NCBI GenBank assembly: GCA_937930265.1
Contig: CALGLI010000178.1
Coordinates: forward strand, 1 to 7,489
DNA from: an uncultured Veillonella sp.
GTDB lineage: Bacteria; Bacillota; Negativicutes; Veillonellales; Veillonellaceae
Direction of reading: 5' to 3'
DNA: 7,489 nucleotides
Below the pieces are notes generated by a model. That model was not told the DNA's origin. It saw nothing but the letters and a program-made list of their open reading frames with translations, and made no database searches. This document shows positions 5,186-7,489 of the stretch, one piece after another. The translations under genes and the position numbers were made by a program. Numbering within the stretch: the stretch's first letter is position 1; each line of letters begins with the position of its first letter.

Positions 5186-7489
5186 TTATTTTCTATATCC
5201 AGTTTTCTCAAGTGGTAAAGAACAACGTTCCATACCGTCCAAACGATTGTATGCATTGGCAATAGCTGGAGCGATTGGAATACTACTGATTTCCCCAATA
5301 CCTTTAGCACCATATGCATATTGGTCTGGCGTACCTTTTTCTATGAATGTACATTTGATTTCTGGGCGTTGCGTAGCTCTTAACAAGCCTAATGTGCCAT
5401 ATTTTGTAACTACCTTACCTTCATTGTATTTGAAGTCTTCTGTTACACCATAGCCCATCCCCATGATTGTGCCACCTTCAACTTGACCTTCACAAGATTG
5501 AGGGTTAACGACACGTCCTACATCATAGGCCACATGAATTTCACTTACCTTATTATCATCTCCAATCGTAGCTACGCAAGCTCCATATCCATAAGCCACA
5601 TGGCTCTTAGGATGCTGTTTGTCCGAATCGAATGGATCCGTAACACCTAGGAACTCTTCGTATATTTCTTTTCCTTCAAGGTCTGCTAACGTTTGAGTTT
5701 TCAATAATTCCGCCAATTTTTCGGCTGCTCTACGTGTTGCTTCCCCTGTAAATACCGTTTGTCGAGATGCTGTAGTTGTACCAGAGTTTGGCGTACGTTC
5801 TGTATCTGGTGCTTCTACCACAATTTGTTCTGGCGAAAGTTTTGTAGCTTCTACAACGATTTGTGCTGCCACTGTCCCTACACCTTGACCAATACATGCT
5901 GCGGATGTACGAATACGAACTTTGCCATCACGAACCTCTAAGATGACGCGTCCTGTATCTGGTAAGCCTACACCAACACCACTATTTTTCATACAAATGG
6001 CAAGACCTGTACGGTCACTTGCATAGTATGCATCTTTAACTGCTTCTAAACATTCTACTATACCAGTATCTGGTGTACATAATTGTCCATTTGGCAAATA
6101 ATCACCAGGTCGTACCGCATTTTTATAGCGGAATTCCCAAGGATCCATACCTACTTCTTTAGCTAATAAGTCAATATTCACTTCTTGACCAAAGATAGTT
6201 TGCGTAACACCAAATCCACGGAATGCGCCACCTGGTACAGTATTCGTGTACACACAAATACCATCCATGGAGAAATGTTCAAAGTTATATGGACCGCTAG
6301 AGTGTGTCCCTGCCCGTTGTAATACTGGTCCACCTAAGGATGCATAGGCACCACAGTCGGATACAATTTTTACTTTTGTAGCTACTAATTTACCTTCTGC
6401 ATCACAAGCTGTAGTAATATCCATTTCCATGGCATGGCGTTTTGTATGTACTTCTAAACTTTCTTGTCGAGTTAACTGTACTTTCGTTGGATGTCCCGTT
6501 TTCCAAGCTACAAGTGCTGCATGATGTTGCACACTCATATCTTCTTTACCACCAAATCCACCGCCTACTAGCATGCTGTGGACTTTTACTTTGGATACAT
6601 CCAACTCTAACATACGAGCTACTTCACGTTGATCATCATATATACTTTGGCTACCTGTATAGAGTTGAATGCCATCTTCAGTTTTCACTGCAATAGCACA
6701 CTCTGGTTCCATAAATGCATGATCTGTTTGTGGTGTAGAATAATGGCGAGTAACCACATGCGCCGCATTGGCAATTGCTTCATCTGCATTACCACGACTT
6801 AATGATTGATGCGACAAAATATTACCATTCGGATGTAATTGAGGCGCCCCTTCTGCTAAAGCCTCTTCTGGAGTGACTACAGGTGTCAATTCTGTATAGT
6901 CTACGGTCACTAAATTACATACTTCTTGTAAGTATTGTTTTTCTTTTACCGCAACTACTGCAATGGCATCGCCTACATAGCGAGTAATATCTCCTTCTGC
7001 AATCATTACGTCCCAATCTGGAACAATATGACCTGTTTTATTAAAAGGTACATCTTTTGCTGTTAATACTGTCACACATTGAGGATGTGCCAACGCTTCT
7101 TCAATATGAATCGCATCTACACGAGCCCTTGGATATTTAGAGCGAATGGCTTTCGCATAAATCATGCCATCCACTACCATATCATCTACATATAAACCCG
7201 TACCCAATGCTTTTTCTGCTGCATCTACACGGTGTAGACGAGAACCTACTGTACCATCTACATCATTCTTAGGCACAGGCGCATTCTCTTTAAACAAACG
7301 AGCTGCTAATAAGATGGCATCTTCAATCTTCACATATCCTGTACAACGACAAATATTGCCTAGTAACGCTTTTTGAACATCTGCTCTCGTAGGTTCCAAT
7401 GTTGTATCTAATAACGCTTTCGCACTGATAATCATGCCTGGAATACAGAAACCACATTGTACAGCTCCACATTCAGCAAAGGCATATAC
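5186..7489 (-). CDS. xdh: Selenium-dependent xanthine dehydrogenase-type molybdenum hydroxylase (partial, N-terminus off the right edge)
   Basis: The frame runs 768 codons from the window edge to TAA at 5186. The ATG at 7435 lies inside the iron-sulfur domain and is not the start. Proteins of this type are roughly 850 aa, so about 85-90 N-terminal residues (ferredoxin-like [2Fe-2S] domain) are missing. Numbering visible residues from the edge: QCGFCIPGM (11-19) and GNICRCTGY (44-52) supply the four cysteines C12, C15, C47 and C49 of the second [2Fe-2S] cluster. A hammerhead domain follows (about 79-200), then the molybdopterin-binding domains with GGGFGGKED (309-317), AFRGFG (422-427), GQG (534-536) and GAKGIGEI (727-734). 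E733 matches the catalytic glutamate; E316 and R392 align by spacing with bovine xanthine oxidase Glu802 and Arg880. It would hydroxylate xanthine or a related purine in the cytoplasm, passing electrons to a separate FAD subunit. There is no in-frame UGA, so selenium would be a labile cofactor, not selenocysteine. The neighbouring selenium genes support the Se-dependent branch. Confidence 0.9.
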   Translation of the reverse strand, partial: VYAFAECGAVQCGFCIPGMIISAKALLDTTLEPTRADVQKALLGNICRCTGYVKIEDAILLAARLFKENAPVPKNDVDGTVGSRLHRVDAAEKALGTGLYVDDMVVDGMIYAKAIRSKYPRARVDAIHIEEALAHPQCVTVLTAKDVPFNKTGHIVPDWDVMIAEGDITRYVGDAIAVVAVKEKQYLQEVCNLVTVDYTELTPVVTPEEALAEGAPQLHPNGNILSHQSLSRGNADEAIANAAHVVTRHYSTPQTDHAFMEPECAIAVKTEDGIQLYTGSQSIYDDQREVARMLELDVSKVKVHSMLVGGGFGGKEDMSVQHHAALVAWKTGHPTKVQLTRQESLEVHTKRHAMEMDITTACDAEGKLVATKVKIVSDCGAYASLGGPVLQRAGTHSSGPYNFEHFSMDGICVYTNTVPGGAFRGFGVTQTIFGQEVNIDLLAKEVGMDPWEFRYKNAVRPGDYLPNGQLCTPDTGIVECLEAVKDAYYASDRTGLAICMKNSGVGVGLPDTGRVILEVRDGKVRIRTSAACIGQGVGTVAAQIVVEATKLSPEQIVVEAPDTERTPNSGTTTASRQTVFTGEATRRAAEKLAELLKTQTLADLEGKEIYEEFLGVTDPFDSDKQHPKSHVAYGYGACVATIGDDNKVSEIHVAYDVGRVVNPQSCEGQVEGGTIMGMGYGVTEDFKYNEGKVVTKYGTLGLLRATQRPEIKCTFIEKGTPDQYAYGAKGIGEISSIPIAPAIANAYNRLDGMERCSLPLEKTGYRK

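Noticed and set aside
7433..7435. ATG at 7435 as start of the large hydroxylase
   Set aside because: The frame continues to the window edge and the upstream residues contain QCGFCIPG, the iron-sulfur ligand motif, so this ATG is internal and the gene is truncated by the window.
5186..7489. Selenocysteine (in-frame UGA) in the hydroxylase
   Set aside because: The visible frame has no UGA before its TAA stop, so selenium, if present, is not inserted as selenocysteine in this part of the protein.

Overview
The window looks like part of the chromosome of an anaerobic, low-GC Firmicute. Shine-Dalgarno sites are strong (AGGAGG, AAGGAG), intergenic DNA is AT-rich, and the gene set is typical of purine-fermenting anaerobes. 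A Negativicute such as Veillonella is my best guess. That rests on general resemblance and on the known xanthine dehydrogenase activity of veillonellae (studied under the old name Micrococcus lactilyticus), not on any marker gene in the window.

All genes but one are on the minus strand. Reading right to left, the window opens inside a large molybdenum hydroxylase of the selenium-dependent xanthine dehydrogenase type (7489-5186, N-terminus off the right edge). After 150 nt comes an NCS2-family nucleobase permease (5035-3635). A strong bidirectional hairpin terminator (3526-3559) separates the permease from a convergent plus-strand class V aminotransferase / cysteine desulfurase-like gene (2338-3498). 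Divergent from that gene is a tight three-gene minus-strand operon: the putative selenium transporter YedE (2216-1164), a short YedF/TusA-like carrier (1145-945) and a DUF3343 putative Se/S carrier (943-695). It ends in a long imperfect terminator hairpin (658-589). The window closes with the N-terminal half of a FAD-binding molybdopterin dehydrogenase subunit (441-1, C-terminus off the left edge). No gap between genes exceeds 300 bases. I see no tRNA, rRNA, CRISPR array or mobile element.

The genes form a coherent system. The permease would bring in xanthine or a related purine, and the molybdenum hydroxylase with its FAD subunit would oxidise it. YedE, the TusA-like protein, the DUF3343 protein and the cysteine desulfurase-like enzyme are the known genomic companions of selenium-dependent molybdenum hydroxylases. 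They are presumed to import, mobilise and carry selenium for a labile (non-selenocysteine) selenium cofactor. The visible hydroxylase has no in-frame UGA, which fits that model. This is therefore a recognisable system rather than a wholly new one. The less usual points are the minimal, single-domain YedF, the CxxC-type DUF3343 protein, a motif shared by two promoter regions, and the strand-asymmetric terminator.
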